64,000 nucleotides of DNA from Polynucleobacter hirudinilacicola (GCF_002192535.1 NZ_NAIA01000001.1:433333-497332); one strand, 5' to 3'. Positions 1 through 11,155 are shown, counted from the first letter of the stretch. The notes: generated by a model not told the origin, from the letters alone. Program-made: numbers and translations.

Positions 1-317
1 TCGGTTTAACAGCAATTTTTGGCATTGGCACAACTCGTGCACGCAAAATTTGCCAGACCACAGGTGTTGCAATCGACAAAAAAGTGAAAGATCTTACTGA
101 CGCTGACTTGGAAAAGTTACGTGATGAAGTAGGTAAGTTCATCACCGAAGGTGACCTTCGTCGTGAAGTAACTATGAGCATCAAACGTTTGATGGACTTA
201 GGTTGCTATCGAGGCGTACGTCATCGTAAGGGCTTGCCTGTACGTGGACAGCGTACCAAGACAAATGCGCGTACCCGTAAGGGCCCACGTAAGTCCGGCA
301 TCGCACTGAAGAAATAA
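1..317 (+). CDS. rpsM: 30S ribosomal protein S13 (5' end missing)
   Basis: C-terminal part of ribosomal protein S13, which sits in the head of the small subunit and contacts the P-site tRNA. The reading frame enters at base 3 and stays open from the window edge, so the start codon lies upstream. The visible part has the helix-two-turn-helix stretch [11 protein letters not shown] and ends in the very basic tail typical of S13 ([17 protein letters not shown]). It is the first visible gene of the alpha operon, 18 bases ahead of rpsK. Identity is secure from the sequence and the neighbours. Confidence 0.97.
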   Translation, partial: GLTAIFGIGTTRARKICQTTGVAIDKKVKDLTDADLEKLRDEVGKFITEGDLRREVTMSIKRLMDLGCYRGVRHRKGLPVRGQRTKTNARTRKGPRKSGIALKK

Positions 318-335
318 TCAAGAAAGTTTATTGAC

Positions 336-743
336 ATGGCAAAACAACAATCCGCTTCCGCCGCTTCACAGCGCGCTCGTAAGAAGGTTAAAAAGAACGT
401 TGCTGACGGCATCGCACACGTTCATGCTTCTTTTAACAACACCATTATTACGATCACTGATCGTCAAGGAAATGCGCTTTCATGGGCAACTTCTGGCGGC
501 CAGGGCTTCAAGGGCTCACGTAAATCAACACCTTTTGCTGCTCAGGTAGCTGCAGAAGTTGCTGGTAAAGCAGCCGTTGAATGCGGTATCAAGAACTTGG
601 AAGTTCAGATCAAGGGTCCAGGCCCAGGTCGTGAATCAGCAGTTCGTGCATTGAACTCACTGGGCATCAAGATCACTGAGATTCAAGACGTTACTCCAGT
701 TCCACACAATGGTTGCCGTCCTCCTAAGCGTCGTCGTATCTAA
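336..743 (+). CDS. rpsK: 30S ribosomal protein S11
   Basis: Ribosomal protein S11 of the small-subunit platform, where it helps shape the mRNA exit region. The 135-residue product has the usual length. It shows the family signatures [15 protein letters not shown], the glycine-rich [13 protein letters not shown], and the basic C-terminus [12 protein letters not shown]. The N-terminus is alanine- and lysine-rich, as in other betaproteobacteria. It lies between rpsM and rpsD in the alpha operon, where S13, S11, S4, RNA polymerase alpha and L17 are normally co-transcribed. The 117-base spacer to rpsD is unusually long and carries hairpins (separate entry). Confidence 0.98.
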   Translation: MAKQQSASAASQRARKKVKKNVADGIAHVHASFNNTIITITDRQGNALSWATSGGQGFKGSRKSTPFAAQVAAEVAGKAAVECGIKNLEVQIKGPGPGRESAVRALNSLGIKITEIQDVTPVPHNGCRPPKRRRI

Positions 744-794
744 GCTGGGAAGTTGGCAGTACAAGTTTTAGTAGTTTTTTATTAAAAGCCCACT

Positions 795-842
795 GTTCAT
801 CTGAATTAAAGGGTGAACTCACCGCCGGTCGCAAGACTGCGG
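795..842 (+). promoter_or_regulatory. Two consecutive hairpins in the leader of rpsD
   Basis: Two stem-loops can be drawn by eye just before rpsD. The first pairs bases 795-801 (GTTCATC) with 812-818 (GGTGAAC). The second pairs 822-830 with 835-842, with one bulged C and a GCAA tetraloop. The second ends 18 bases before the GTG start, so it could influence ribosome access. S4 is the translational autoregulator of this operon in Escherichia coli, so an S4 or leader control element is a reasonable guess. Neither hairpin has a T-run, so a terminator is unlikely. Confidence 0.4.
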
Positions 843-860
843 CAAAGAAAGGAAAGCATC

Positions 861-1484
861 GTGGCACGTTACTTAGGGCCTAAGGCCAAATTAGCACGTC
901 GGGAAGGTACCGACTTATTTTTAAAGAGCGCACGTCGCGCCCTGTCAGACAAGTGCAAGTTAGATACTAAGCCTGGTCAACATGGTCGTACATCTGGCTC
1001 AAGAACATCTGATTACGGTAATCAATTGCGTGAAAAGCAAAAGGTTAAACGTATCTATGGCGTATTAGAGCGTCAATTCCGTCGTTACTTCGCAGAAGCT
1101 GAGCGTCGTAAGGGCAATACTGGTGAAACATTGCTCCAGTTGCTTGAGTCACGTCTCGACAACGTGGTTTATCGCATGGGCTTTGGTTCCACACGCGCAG
1201 AAGCACGTCAGCTGGTTTCTCACGGCGCCATCACATTAAATGGTAGCGCAGTGAACATCCCGTCTATTCAGGTTAAGCCTGGTGATGTAGTTGCGATTCG
1301 TGAAAAAGCGAAGAAGCAAGCGCGTATTACAGAATCACTCAATTTGGTTCAGCAAATGACTGCTATCAGCTGGGTTTCAGTTGACGCAGCTAAGCTGGAA
1401 GGAACATTCAAGCAAGTGCCTGACCGTGAAGAAATTAGCGGTGAAATTAATGAAAGTTTGATCGTCGAATTGTATTCACGCTAA
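861..1484 (+). CDS. rpsD: 30S ribosomal protein S4
   Basis: Ribosomal protein S4, a primary 16S rRNA-binding assembly protein and, in enterobacteria, the repressor of the alpha operon. I chose the GTG at 861: it follows a good ribosome binding site (GAAAGGAAAG), gives the canonical N-terminus [18 protein letters not shown], and makes a 207-residue protein, the normal length. An in-frame extension back to 813 has no S4 similarity and overlaps the leader hairpins. The S4 RNA-binding domain is visible around residues 97-160 ([14 protein letters not shown], then [16 protein letters not shown]). rpoA follows after 23 bases. Confidence 0.97.
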   Translation: MARYLGPKAKLARREGTDLFLKSARRALSDKCKLDTKPGQHGRTSGSRTSDYGNQLREKQKVKRIYGVLERQFRRYFAEAERRKGNTGETLLQLLESRLDNVVYRMGFGSTRAEARQLVSHGAITLNGSAVNIPSIQVKPGDVVAIREKAKKQARITESLNLVQQMTAISWVSVDAAKLEGTFKQVPDREEISGEINESLIVELYSR

Positions 1485-1507
1485 TTAGGCACTCTCAAGG
1501 AAAAAAT

Positions 1508-2488
1508 ATGCAAACAAATTTGCTCAAGCCAAAAATTATTTCTGTTGAAGCGCTTACCGCCAACCAAGCTAAGGTTGTTATGGAGCCGTTCGAGCGTGGC
1601 TATGGCCACACACTCGGAAATGCATTACGTCGCGTACTCTTGTCCTCGATGGTTGGTTATGCACCAACTGAAGTAGCTATTGCAGGTGTAGTTCATGAAT
1701 ATTCCACTTTAGATGGTGTTCAAGAGGACGTAGTAAACCTCTTGTTGAACCTCAAAGGTATCGTATTTAAATTGCAGTCCCGTGACGAAGTCACTATCAA
1801 TTTGCGTAAAGAAGGCCCAGGCGTTGTTACTGCAAAAGATATCGACTTACCACACGATGTAGAAATCATTAATCCTGATCACGTGATCGCTCATTTGTCT
1901 GCTGGTGGCAAGTTAGATATGCAGATCAAGGTTGAAAAAGGCCGTGGCTATGTTCCAGGTAACGTACGTCAATACAACGACGAAACAACCAAGATCATTG
2001 GCCGCATCGTATTGGACGCTTCATTTAGTCCAGTAAGCCGTGTTAGCTATGCAGTTGAGTCTGCTCGTGTTGAGCAACGTACCGATCTCGATCGTCTCGT
2101 AATGACTATCGAAACAAACGGTGTGTTGTCTCCTGAGGAAGCAATTCGTCAGGCAGCTAGCATCTTGGTTGATCAGTTAGTTGTATTCGCAGCTCTTGAG
2201 AGCAGTGAAGTTTCTGGTGATCTCGCACCAAGTCGCTCTTCAATGGTTGATCCAATGTTGATGCGTCCAGTAGATGATCTCGAACTCACAGTGCGCTCTG
2301 CAAACTGCTTGAAGGCTGAGAACATTTACTACATCGGTGACTTGATTCAACGTACAGAGAATGAATTGTTGAAGACGCCTAATTTGGGTCGTAAGTCTTT
2401 GAATGAAATTAAAGACGTATTGGCTGCTCGTGGCTTAAGTCTTGGCATGAAACTCGAAAGCTGGCCTCCAGCTAACCTCGAGAAATAA
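1508..2488 (+). CDS. rpoA: DNA-directed RNA polymerase alpha subunit
   Basis: Alpha subunit of RNA polymerase; the dimer scaffolds beta and beta-prime, and the C-terminal domain contacts UP elements and activators. The 326-residue length is standard. The N-terminal dimerisation domain shows [18 protein letters not shown] near residue 35. After a flexible linker around residues 235-250, the C-terminal domain shows the helix-hairpin-helix motif [16 protein letters not shown] near residue 300. The ribosome binding site is AAGGAAAA. It sits between rpsD and rplQ as in nearly all proteobacteria. Confidence 0.98.
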   Translation: MQTNLLKPKIISVEALTANQAKVVMEPFERGYGHTLGNALRRVLLSSMVGYAPTEVAIAGVVHEYSTLDGVQEDVVNLLLNLKGIVFKLQSRDEVTINLRKEGPGVVTAKDIDLPHDVEIINPDHVIAHLSAGGKLDMQIKVEKGRGYVPGNVRQYNDETTKIIGRIVLDASFSPVSRVSYAVESARVEQRTDLDRLVMTIETNGVLSPEEAIRQAASILVDQLVVFAALESSEVSGDLAPSRSSMVDPMLMRPVDDLELTVRSANCLKAENIYYIGDLIQRTENELLKTPNLGRKSLNEIKDVLAARGLSLGMKLESWPPANLEK

Positions 2489-2504
2489 TTAGAAAGGAAG
2501 CATC

Positions 2505-2900
2505 ATGCGTCACGGAAACGGCTTACGCAAACTCAATAGAACATCTTCACATCGCTTGGCGATGCTGCGCAATATGTCCAATTCTCTTTTGGAGCACGAA
2601 GTCATTAAAACGACTTTGCCAAAAGCAAAAGAATTGCGCATGGTTGTTGAGCCTTTGATTACCTTGGGTAAAAAAGACAACTTAGCAAACCGTCGCTTGG
2701 CATTCAATCGCACTCGTGATCGTGATATCGTGGCTAAACTCTTCACAGAGCTCGGTCCACGTTACGCAACACGTCCAGGTGGCTACCTTCGTATTTTGAA
2801 GTTTGGCTTCCGTCATGGCGACAATGCACCTATGGCGTTGGTAGAGTTGGTTGATCGCCCAGAAGTTGAAGAAACAGCAGTTGTAGCTGAAGAGGCTTAA
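2505..2900 (+). CDS. rplQ: 50S ribosomal protein L17
   Basis: Large-subunit protein L17, last gene of the alpha operon. The N-terminus [17 protein letters not shown] and the following [17 protein letters not shown] are diagnostic. The 131-residue protein ends in an acidic, alanine- and valine-rich tail ([12 protein letters not shown]). The start is supported by AGAAAGGAAG eight bases upstream. A rho-independent terminator follows within 20 bases, marking the operon end. Confidence 0.98.
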   Translation: MRHGNGLRKLNRTSSHRLAMLRNMSNSLLEHEVIKTTLPKAKELRMVVEPLITLGKKDNLANRRLAFNRTRDRDIVAKLFTELGPRYATRPGGYLRILKFGFRHGDNAPMALVELVDRPEVEETAVVAEEA

Positions 2901-2915
2901 GCTTCCTAGCTATTT

Positions 2916-2945
2916 AAAAAGCCAGGCTTCGGTCTGGCTTTTTTC
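2916..2945 (+). terminator. Rho-independent terminator of the alpha operon
   Basis: A stem GCCAG/CTGGC, extended by A/T pairs on the outside and closed by a CTTCGG-type loop, is followed by a run of six T. It lies 16 bases after the rplQ stop codon and ends the ribosomal operon. The upstream A-run could let it work in both directions, but no convergent gene needs it. Confidence 0.88.
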
Positions 2946-2955
2946 ATTTACGGGT

Positions 2956-2961
2956 TATAAA
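2956..2961 (+). promoter_or_regulatory. Possible -10 box of cutA, six bases before its ATG
   Basis: TATAAA lies exactly six bases ahead of the cutA ATG, and no Shine-Dalgarno sequence is present. If used as a -10 element, the transcript would begin at or next to the start codon (leaderless). No clear -35 box is seen; the expected place lies inside the preceding terminator. One member of a group of similar sites in this window. Confidence 0.3.
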
Positions 2962-2967
2962 TACAGC

Positions 2968-3318
2968 ATGCCTCATAACTCTACTGAAAATGCCAATGAC
3001 CTCTTGGTGGTCGTGACTAGCCTCCCAAATCTGGAGGCTGCTACAGCCTTGGCTAGAGCCTTGGTAGAGACCAATCTTGCGGCTTGTGTCCAGATGAGCG
3101 AAGGACTGTATTCAGTCTATCGCTGGGAGGGAAAAGTTTGCGAAGAGCAAGAGGTGCTCCTATCTGCCAAAACTATCGCACTTCGATGGGACGAGATTTG
3201 TACATTCATTAAAGAAAGCCACCCTTATGATCTTCCAGAAATTTTGGCTTTTTCACCAAAAGAATATGAGCAGCAATATGGTGAGTGGGTGCAAGCTGAG
3301 GTAAATTCAAAGCCATGA
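2968..3318 (+). CDS. cutA: CutA1-type divalent cation tolerance protein
   Basis: Small cytosolic trimer of the CutA1 family, linked to copper and other divalent metal tolerance in Escherichia coli; its exact biochemical role is unsettled. At 116 residues it has the normal length and the family core: ALARALVETNLAACVQ, then SVYRWEGKVCEEQEVLL, then SHPYDLPEILAF. The ATG lacks a ribosome binding site and follows a TATAAA box at six bases. Its stop codon overlaps the dsbD start (ATGA), so the two are translationally coupled, the same order as in several proteobacteria. Confidence 0.93.
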   Translation: MPHNSTENANDLLVVVTSLPNLEAATALARALVETNLAACVQMSEGLYSVYRWEGKVCEEQEVLLSAKTIALRWDEICTFIKESHPYDLPEILAFSPKEYEQQYGEWVQAEVNSKP

Positions 3319-4994
3319 GAATGCCATCCTTTCTGAAAATGCTTATCGCATTACTTGTACTGTTATCTACACAAGTTTTTGCTGCGCAAGACTTCTTGCC
3401 GCCAGAAAAAGCATTTCGGGTGGAGGCGACTTGGTTAGACAATTCTAATCAGATTGAGGTTGAATTTACTCCTGCTAAGGGCTATTACATCTATCAAGAA
3501 TCACTTAAATTTGATGTCGGCATAGAGGCTTCTAAGCTATATAAAATAAGCCCTGTACTGCCATTGGGCATCGAAAAGTTTGATGAAACTTTTCAGAAAA
3601 AACTGCAGGTTTATAAGCAGTCATTCATGGTTTTATTGACTATCAAACCGGTTACCGGAAAGCCAATTCATGCAGAGGTAACTCTACAAGGTTGCGCTGA
3701 GGCTGGTATTTGCTACCCGCCCATGACGCTGAAGTTTTTACTTGCTGGACCCGGTGTGAAGGCTGCGCCGATGCCAGAAGTTTTGGATGGACAAAAAACC
3801 CAAAGCCCGCCTCAAGGCGACTTTAGTCTAGGGGATTTATGGCGTGAGCGAGACGACGTCAATGCTATCGGTCGCTTTTTAGCGAACACTTCTACTGCTT
3901 ATTTATTCATGGCCTTCTTTGTTTTGGGCCTTGCTTTAGCATTCACGCCTTGCGTGTTGCCAATGCTGCCAATTTTGTCGAGCATCATCTTTGGCTCCCA
4001 AGGCGGTAAAACAATTTCTAAAGGGCGCGCGAGCCTTTTAGCCCTCTCTTATGTTTTGGGTATGGCCTTGATCTATGCATTAGCTGGAACCTTGATGGCA
4101 GCCCTAGGCGGAAGCGTTCAAAGAGTCCTGCAAAGCCCGGTTGCATTGGTTGCCTTTGCCTTTCTGCTATTAGCCCTGTCAGGCAGCTTATTTGGCCTCT
4201 ATGAGCTTCGTTTGCCTCATTCCTGGCACCAACACGTCGATAAGCTCGCAGGCCGCCAGAAGGGCGGTAGCGTCTTTGGTGCCTTTGCTTTGGGGGGCAT
4301 CTCTACTTTGGTAGCAAGCCCCTGCATTACTGCCCCGCTAGCGGGAGTTTTAGCCTTTATTGCACAAACAGGCTCCATGAGTCTAGGCGCAGGCTTGCTG
4401 TTCGTGATGGCCTTAGGAATGGGTCTGCCACTCCTCTTTATTGCGGTTGAGGCGCGGATTCTGATTCCTTCCACTGGAATCTGGATGATCTGGCTTCAAC
4501 GGACTTTAGGTGTTTTGCTAGTGGCGACTGCAGCCTGGATTGCATCTCCTTTAATTCAAAAAACGGATCAAGTTAGCGGCAGTGAAAAAACAATCAATGG
4601 GCAAAAAGTACATCAGGTTGGCGACCTATCTTTCTTGGTGATTCAGTCGCCAGCGGAATTAGATGCACAGTTGATCAAAGCAAAGCAAGAGCAAAAATTA
4701 GTCATGCTTGATTTCTATGCTGATTGGTGCATCAGTTGCAAAGAGATGGAATTGAATACTTTTGCTAATGCAGAAGTCAGTAAAGAATTAAAACAATTTG
4801 TTTTGCTCCAAGCGGATGTAACTTCGAACAGTTCGGATAATCAAGCGCTATTGAAGCGCTTTGGCTTATTTGGGCCGCCAGGTATTTTGATTTTTAATCA
4901 AAATTCGGAAGAGCTCAAGGCTCAGCGAGTGATTGGCTATATGCCGCCGCAGCGTTTTGTTGAGCGTTTAAAGCAGGCAATCAATCAGAAGTAA
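3315..4994 (+). CDS. dsbD: Thiol:disulfide interchange protein DsbD
   Basis: Inner-membrane protein that carries electrons from cytosolic thioredoxin to periplasmic DsbC and cytochrome c maturation factors. The modules appear in order. A signal peptide covers residues 1-24. The periplasmic alpha domain has the cysteine pair at 127 and 133 (GCAEAGICYPP). The membrane domain has cysteines near 213 (FTPCVLP) and 337 (ASPCITAP). The C-terminal thioredoxin domain has the active site WCISC near 471-475. All six catalytic cysteines are present in 559 residues. The start overlaps the cutA stop by four bases; an ATG two codons later is an alternative. A likely client, DsbC, is encoded at 61388-62104. 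Confidence 0.95.
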   Translation: MRMPSFLKMLIALLVLLSTQVFAAQDFLPPEKAFRVEATWLDNSNQIEVEFTPAKGYYIYQESLKFDVGIEASKLYKISPVLPLGIEKFDETFQKKLQVYKQSFMVLLTIKPVTGKPIHAEVTLQGCAEAGICYPPMTLKFLLAGPGVKAAPMPEVLDGQKTQSPPQGDFSLGDLWRERDDVNAIGRFLANTSTAYLFMAFFVLGLALAFTPCVLPMLPILSSIIFGSQGGKTISKGRASLLALSYVLGMALIYALAGTLMAALGGSVQRVLQSPVALVAFAFLLLALSGSLFGLYELRLPHSWHQHVDKLAGRQKGGSVFGAFALGGISTLVASPCITAPLAGVLAFIAQTGSMSLGAGLLFVMALGMGLPLLFIAVEARILIPSTGIWMIWLQRTLGVLLVATAAWIASPLIQKTDQVSGSEKTINGQKVHQVGDLSFLVIQSPAELDAQLIKAKQEQKLVMLDFYADWCISCKEMELNTFANAEVSKELKQFVLLQADVTSNSSDNQALLKRFGLFGPPGILIFNQNSEELKAQRVIGYMPPQRFVERLKQAINQK

Positions 4995-5011
4995 CCAGTA
5001 ACTTCTTGAGC

Positions 5012-6689
<1,678 letters not shown>

Positions 6690-6804
6690 GTCCTGAAGCT
6701 ATTGTAAAATCACGCCAAATCATGAAATATCTCACGGTGTTGGGTAAAAAGGTTGTAAATGCAGGGCCCAAACACTTTTAGGAATTTTTGCCAAGGTAAA
6801 CATA

Positions 6805-7530
6805 ATGCGTCAAAGCTCCAAAATCTCCAAATTAACTGGCCTACGTGCTGGTTTTGCGCTTTTCTCTATTTTCGCCCTGATCGGTATTTCTGGGGCTGCT
6901 ATTGCTGCCGATACTGCTCCAATGGCCCCAGCAGCCGAAGCTAAGGCTGCTGCGCCAGCTAAGCCAAAGATTGATCTTGCTGTTGGTGAGGCTCTTTACT
7001 CCAATGGAGATGCAAGCCGTGGCGTAACCGCTTGTATTACTTGTCATGGCCCTAAAGGGCAGAGCGCGGTTAGTTCATGGCCTAAGCTATCTGCACAACA
7101 TGCAGCCTATACAGCTAAGCAATTGAAAAACTTTAAAGAAGGCGCTCGTGCTAATCCAATCATGATGGGTATGTCTGCAGCATTGACCGAACAAGACATG
7201 CAAAACATTTCTGCCTATTTATCTAAGCAACCAATTTCACAAGGCGTTGCACAAAACAAAGAAACAATTGCCTTGGGTCAAAGCATATACCGCGGTGGTA
7301 TTGCCGCTAAAGGTGTTCCAGCTTGTGCTGCATGCCATAGCCCTACAGGCGCTGGCATCCCTGCGCAATACCCGCTCTTAGGCGGCCAATGGGCTGACTA
7401 TACAAATGCTCAATTACTTGCGTTCCGTGAAGGTGTTCGTAAAAATAGCAGCCAAATGACTGCGATTGCTGCCAAACTTTCTGATCAAGAAATGAAAGCG
7501 GTTGCTGATTACATGGCTGGCCTGCATTAA
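6805..7530 (+). CDS. Diheme cytochrome c4-type protein
   Basis: Periplasmic electron carrier of the cytochrome c4 family, usually feeding terminal oxidases downstream of the bc1 complex. A signal peptide covers about residues 1-35 (cleavage near AAIAAD), followed by an alanine- and proline-rich linker. Two homologous domains follow, each with one CXXCH heme site: CITCH at 77-81 and CAACH at 174-178. Downstream methionines could be the sixth ligands. The 241-residue length fits the family. It is divergent from engB and has its own terminator. A functional link to petABC in this window is inferred. Confidence 0.9.
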   Translation: MRQSSKISKLTGLRAGFALFSIFALIGISGAAIAADTAPMAPAAEAKAAAPAKPKIDLAVGEALYSNGDASRGVTACITCHGPKGQSAVSSWPKLSAQHAAYTAKQLKNFKEGARANPIMMGMSAALTEQDMQNISAYLSKQPISQGVAQNKETIALGQSIYRGGIAAKGVPACAACHSPTGAGIPAQYPLLGGQWADYTNAQLLAFREGVRKNSSQMTAIAAKLSDQEMKAVADYMAGLH

Positions 7531-7549
7531 AAAATACTCAGCTTTAAAT

Positions 7550-7578
7550 AAAAACCCCGCTTATGTAGCGGGGTTTTT
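7550..7578. terminator. Bidirectional rho-independent terminator
   Basis: A perfect six-pair stem CCCCGC/GCGGGG with a seven-base loop is flanked by A-runs on the left and T-runs on the right. It can therefore stop both the rightward cytochrome c4 transcript and the leftward lysA operon, whose stop codon is 23 bases away. Confidence 0.88.
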
Positions 7579-7600
7579 ATTTGCGCCAATGTCTGCAAAA

Positions 7601-8899
7601 TTAATTTGGCAAGATTGTTTCGCTTGCAAATAGGTCTGCAGTTTTTTCGCGAGCACGAATAACGTAAGCATTTTTCCCGTCAACCATAATCTCTGCTGGT
7701 TTTGGGCGGGTGTTGTAGTTTGACGCCATCACAAAACCATATGCTCCAGCAGAAAGAATTGCCAGAAGATCGCCCTCCTCCACAGACAGTATGCGATCTC
7801 TACCCAGCCAATCACCAGATTCACAGACAGGCCCAACCACGTCATAGGTTGAGCTCTTAAGCTCTTTGGTTTGAGCGGCAACAATGCCATGATGTGCTTC
7901 GTATAGGGCCGGACGCATCAGCTCTGTCATTGCAGCATCGACAATGCAGAAGTTTTTTTCTACACCGGGCTTGAGGTATTCAACTGTTGTGAGCAGAACA
8001 CCAGCATTACCAACCAAAGATCTACCTGGCTCAAGCACAATATCTAAATGAGCAAAGCCGCGGTTTGCCACATGATTCAAAAGAGTATTGGTAAATTCGG
8101 TAATGTCTGGAGGTGTTTCATCGCTGTACGAGATTCCAAGGCCACCACCTAAATCAAGATGATGAATCACAATACCTTCTCTTTTGAGATTCTCAACCAA
8201 GTCCAAGACTTTATCTAAAGCATCTAAGTAGGGCGCAGTAGTCGTAATTTGCGAACCAATATGACAGTCAATCCCAACCACATCAATCTGAGGAAGTTGA
8301 CTGGCTTCACGATAGGTTTTCAAAACCTCGTGATACGCAATCCCAAATTTATTTCCTTTTAAGCCTGTAGAAATATACGGATGCGTTTGTGCATCGACAT
8401 CTGGATTGACGCGTAGAGAGATAGGCGCACGGCAGTTCAGTTTGCTTGCAACACGATTAATGTTGTGAAGCTCGGCGATGGATTCAACATTAATACATTT
8501 AACTCCAGCTTGAAGAGCGCTAGCAATTTCAGTGGCAGATTTGCCAACGCCAGCAAACACTAGACTTTTTGGATCAGCACCAATGGCTAATGCGCGTGCT
8601 AGTTCACCGCCGCTTACTAAGTCAAATCCCGCGCCGAGTTTTTTGAAGCAATCAATCACAGCCAAATTGCTATTGGCTTTCATGGCGTAATGCACACGGG
8701 CACGGCGTTTACCTTGCTGATCAGTGCAAGCTTTGTCATAAGCTTGATAGGCTTCAGTTAATGCTTTTTTGCTATACACATACAGTGGCGTACCAAATTC
8801 TTTTGCTAAATCTGCAAGCGGAATTTCTTCGGCATACCATGCGCCTTCACGCTCAGTAAATCCAGATAATTGAGGAAGTGGAATTGCTTTGCTTGTCAT
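7601..8899 (-). CDS. lysA: Diaminopimelate decarboxylase
   Basis: PLP enzyme for the last step of lysine synthesis, meso-diaminopimelate to L-lysine. The PLP lysine is in VHYAMKANSN near residue 72, the phosphate-binding glycines are in LDLGGGLGISY, and the C-terminal barrel holds the substrate cysteine in VGPVCESGDWL. The 432-residue length is normal. Its ATG shares one base with the lptM stop (TAATG), giving tight coupling. The arrangement cyaY divergent from lptM-lysA is widespread in proteobacteria. Confidence 0.96.
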   Translation of the reverse strand: MTSKAIPLPQLSGFTEREGAWYAEEIPLADLAKEFGTPLYVYSKKALTEAYQAYDKACTDQQGKRRARVHYAMKANSNLAVIDCFKKLGAGFDLVSGGELARALAIGADPKSLVFAGVGKSATEIASALQAGVKCINVESIAELHNINRVASKLNCRAPISLRVNPDVDAQTHPYISTGLKGNKFGIAYHEVLKTYREASQLPQIDVVGIDCHIGSQITTTAPYLDALDKVLDLVENLKREGIVIHHLDLGGGLGISYSDETPPDITEFTNTLLNHVANRGFAHLDIVLEPGRSLVGNAGVLLTTVEYLKPGVEKNFCIVDAAMTELMRPALYEAHHGIVAAQTKELKSSTYDVVGPVCESGDWLGRDRILSVEEGDLLAILSAGAYGFVMASNYNTRPKPAEIMVDGKNAYVIRAREKTADLFASETILPN

Positions 8900-9090
8900 T
8901 ACTTGGCCGATGATGAATTGTTAGTGCTAGCAGGAGTTTGCGGTGGATAGAGCCTACCTTGAGGCTCTGGCTCTGTGGGTGCTGGAGGCACATTTGGTAC
9001 ATTTGGCATGTATAGAGGACCCCTAACCCCACATCCAACAAGGGCTATTAGGAGGGCAATACCGAGGGCTCTATTGAGAATCGCTATCAT
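8899..9090 (-). CDS. lptM: Small lipoprotein LptM (YifL-like)
   Basis: Short lipoprotein assisting maturation of the LptD/E lipopolysaccharide translocon in Escherichia coli. I use the ATG at 9090, giving 63 residues; the longer frame would need a TTG and reach into cyaY. A hydrophobic signal segment ends in the lipobox LVGCG, followed by GVRGPLYMP, the conserved short motif of this family, and then a proline-rich, low-complexity tail. It lies between lysA and cyaY, its standard place, and is coupled to lysA by a one-base overlap. Confidence 0.85.
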   Translation of the reverse strand: MIAILNRALGIALLIALVGCGVRGPLYMPNVPNVPPAPTEPEPQGRLYPPQTPASTNNSSSAK

Positions 9091-9137
9091 GAATGTCTCT
9101 AAAACGAATGATTGAATATAGCATGCAGGACTCCGGG

Positions 9138-9521
9138 ATGAATCCAAATAACTCGAGCGTGGAAACTATCGATGACAAGCAGTTTTACCAGTTGGGAAGT
9201 AATCTATTGCAGTCTATCGAGGTGGCTTTAGAGGCTGCCGATGATGAATTAGATCTGGATTTGGATGTAGAGCGCCAGGGTGGCAATGTGATCAATATCC
9301 GCTTTAGTGATAAAAGCGTCATTGTGGTCAATACACAACCACCTTTACATGAGATTTGGGTAGCAGCAAAGTCTGGCGGCTATCACTATCGTTGGGCCGG
9401 AACTATGAACAAGCCTTTGTGGCTCGATACTAAAACTGGCCGAGAGCTCTTAAATGATTTGACTGAGTTTGCTAGTACTCAGGCTGGTCAGCCCGTGAAG
9501 ATTAGACTGATTAAAACTTAA
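9138..9521 (+). CDS. cyaY: Frataxin-like iron-sulfur cluster protein CyaY
   Basis: Bacterial frataxin, which binds iron and modulates iron-sulfur cluster assembly at IscS. The acidic first helix (ALEAADDELDLDLD) and the conserved core HEIWVAAKSGGYHYRW are present. I chose the ATG at 9138 because AGGA lies seven bases upstream and the protein then has 127 residues, closer to family length. An ATG at 9093 would add 15 residues but touches the divergent lptM start. It diverges from lptM-lysA and converges on aroB. Confidence 0.9.
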   Translation: MNPNNSSVETIDDKQFYQLGSNLLQSIEVALEAADDELDLDLDVERQGGNVINIRFSDKSVIVVNTQPPLHEIWVAAKSGGYHYRWAGTMNKPLWLDTKTGRELLNDLTEFASTQAGQPVKIRLIKT

Positions 9522-9525
9522 AACC

Positions 9526-10611
9526 TCAGGCTGCACCAGTGGCGGTTAGGGTTTCGATTACCTGGGTGTCAGGCACGCTCTTAATTTGAGCCTTGCCTAT
9601 TTTTTCTAAGATGACATAGCGAATCTGCCCGCCCTCTGTTTTCTTATCCACTTGCATGAGTTCCATATAGCGTTCTGCACCAAATTTGGGTGGAACAATA
9701 GGTAGGTTCATAGATTTGATGATTGTGGTGAGGCGCTCTAACTCAGCCTCAGTAATCAGATTAAGGCGACAAGATAAATCGGCGCCCATCACCATGCCGC
9801 AGCCAACAGCTTCACCATGCAACCACTCTCCGTAACCCATCCCGGCCTCAATGGCATGTCCAAAGGTATGGCCAAAGTTCAAGGTTGCACGAATACCGCC
9901 TTCTCTTTCATCTGCAGAAACAACTGCAGATTTAATTTCACATGAGCGCAGTACAGCATGCCCCATCGCATCAGTATCGCAGGCTAGCAATCTAGCTGCA
10001 TTGACTTCAATCCAGTCCAGGAATTTGGCATCGGCAATGGCGCCATGTTTCACAACTTCAGCAAGACCAGCAGAGAGTTCCCTCGGAGGTAAAGTCTTGA
10101 GTGTATTCAGATCAGCAATGACAGCAACTGGTTGATGAAAGGCTCCAATCATATTCTTCCCTAAGGGATGATTGATGCCAGTCTTTCCACCAACGGACGA
10201 GTCAACCTGCGCCAGCAAGGTGGTAGGGACTTGTATGAAGCGAATGCCGCGCATGAAGCTCGCAGCAGCAAAGCCCGTCATATCACCAATCACACCGCCG
10301 CCTAAAGCAACCAACATGGTTTGACGATCTGCGCCGAACTTTAAAAGATCATCAAAAATCAGCTGAAGATTTTTCCAGTCTTTGTATGACTCCCCATCAG
10401 GTAGGGTAATTGTTCTAACTGGTTTACCAAAGGCTTCTAAAGTCTTAGTCAGGCGGCCAGCATAAAGTGGTGCAACCGTAGTATTGGTAACGATGTAAAT
10501 TGAACTTGCTTTTTCACAAGCACTAAATAAGCTTGGCTGATCAATCAGGTCAGTGCCGATATGGATTGGATAGCTGCGGTTACCAAGATCAACTTCAAGT
10601 GTTTTCATCAT
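9526..10611 (-). CDS. aroB: 3-Dehydroquinate synthase
   Basis: NAD-dependent enzyme making 3-dehydroquinate from DAHP, second step of the shikimate pathway. The N-terminus [16 protein letters not shown], the dinucleotide-binding [13 protein letters not shown], and metal ligands in [10 protein letters not shown] and [11 protein letters not shown] are visible. The start is taken at the first of two adjacent ATGs (361 residues); a TTG 10 codons earlier would overlap aroK. The upstream 13-base gap contains TACATT six bases before the ATG and no ribosome binding site. aroK precedes it in the usual aroK-aroB order. Confidence 0.94.
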   Translation of the reverse strand: MMKTLEVDLGNRSYPIHIGTDLIDQPSLFSACEKASSIYIVTNTTVAPLYAGRLTKTLEAFGKPVRTITLPDGESYKDWKNLQLIFDDLLKFGADRQTMLVALGGGVIGDMTGFAAASFMRGIRFIQVPTTLLAQVDSSVGGKTGINHPLGKNMIGAFHQPVAVIADLNTLKTLPPRELSAGLAEVVKHGAIADAKFLDWIEVNAARLLACDTDAMGHAVLRSCEIKSAVVSADEREGGIRATLNFGHTFGHAIEAGMGYGEWLHGEAVGCGMVMGADLSCRLNLITEAELERLTTIIKSMNLPIVPPKFGAERYMELMQVDKKTEGGQIRYVILEKIGKAQIKSVPDTQVIETLTATGAA

Positions 10612-10624
10612 AGTGCCAATGTAT

Positions 10625-11149
10625 TTAAGCGGAAAGTTCAAGTTGCATGATTAAGGTATTGACCAGCTGATTAACGCTGGGCTTGCCAGTTTCAATCACA
10701 TGATCTGCTATTTCGCGGTAAAGGGGATCGCGAATAGCATATAAATTTTCTAGAATCTTTTTAGGGTCACCATTCCGAAGAAGGGGGCGTCCTTCGCCGC
10801 CTTTAGTGCGGTGCCAAAGTTCATTTGGATTTGCATGAAGGTAAATCACGGTGCCACGCTCACTGAGCGCTTGACGATTACCCGCAAGCAAAATGGCACC
10901 ACCACCAGTGGCCAGCACAATTTCATGCTCAGCAGTTATGTCCTGAATGGCTTGAGCTTCTCGTTTGCGAAACCCTTCTTCACCTTCCATCTCAAAGATG
11001 ACGGGAATTTTCACACCACAACGCTCTTCAATGACATGGTCGGCATCTAAAAAGCGGCGCCCTAATTTTTTGGCCAGCACTTTTCCTACGGTCGACTTTC
11101 CGGCGCCCATGAGGCCGATGAGAAAGATGTTGTTTGTCGAAGAGTTCAC
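10625..11149 (-). CDS. aroK: Shikimate kinase
   Basis: Phosphorylates shikimate at O3 using ATP. The Walker A motif [12 protein letters not shown] begins near residue 12, the shikimate-binding [15 protein letters not shown] follows, and GGGAIL and the lid segment GEGRPLL are present. A GTG start at 11149 gives 174 residues and the only sensible N-terminus, since the Walker motif follows at once. The upstream secretin gene ends 12 bases before. TAAAAT lies six bases ahead of the GTG. aroK-aroB after a pil secretin gene is a classic proteobacterial arrangement. Confidence 0.94.
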   Translation of the reverse strand: MNSSTNNIFLIGLMGAGKSTVGKVLAKKLGRRFLDADHVIEERCGVKIPVIFEMEGEEGFRKREAQAIQDITAEHEIVLATGGGAILLAGNRQALSERGTVIYLHANPNELWHRTKGGEGRPLLRNGDPKKILENLYAIRDPLYREIADHVIETGKPSVNQLVNTLIMQLELSA

Positions 11150-11155
11150 ACTTCG

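Noticed and set aside
813..860. In-frame N-terminal extension of rpsD
   Set aside because: The extra 16 residues have no S4 character, overlap two hairpins, and the GTG at 861 has a good ribosome binding site and gives the canonical N-terminus.
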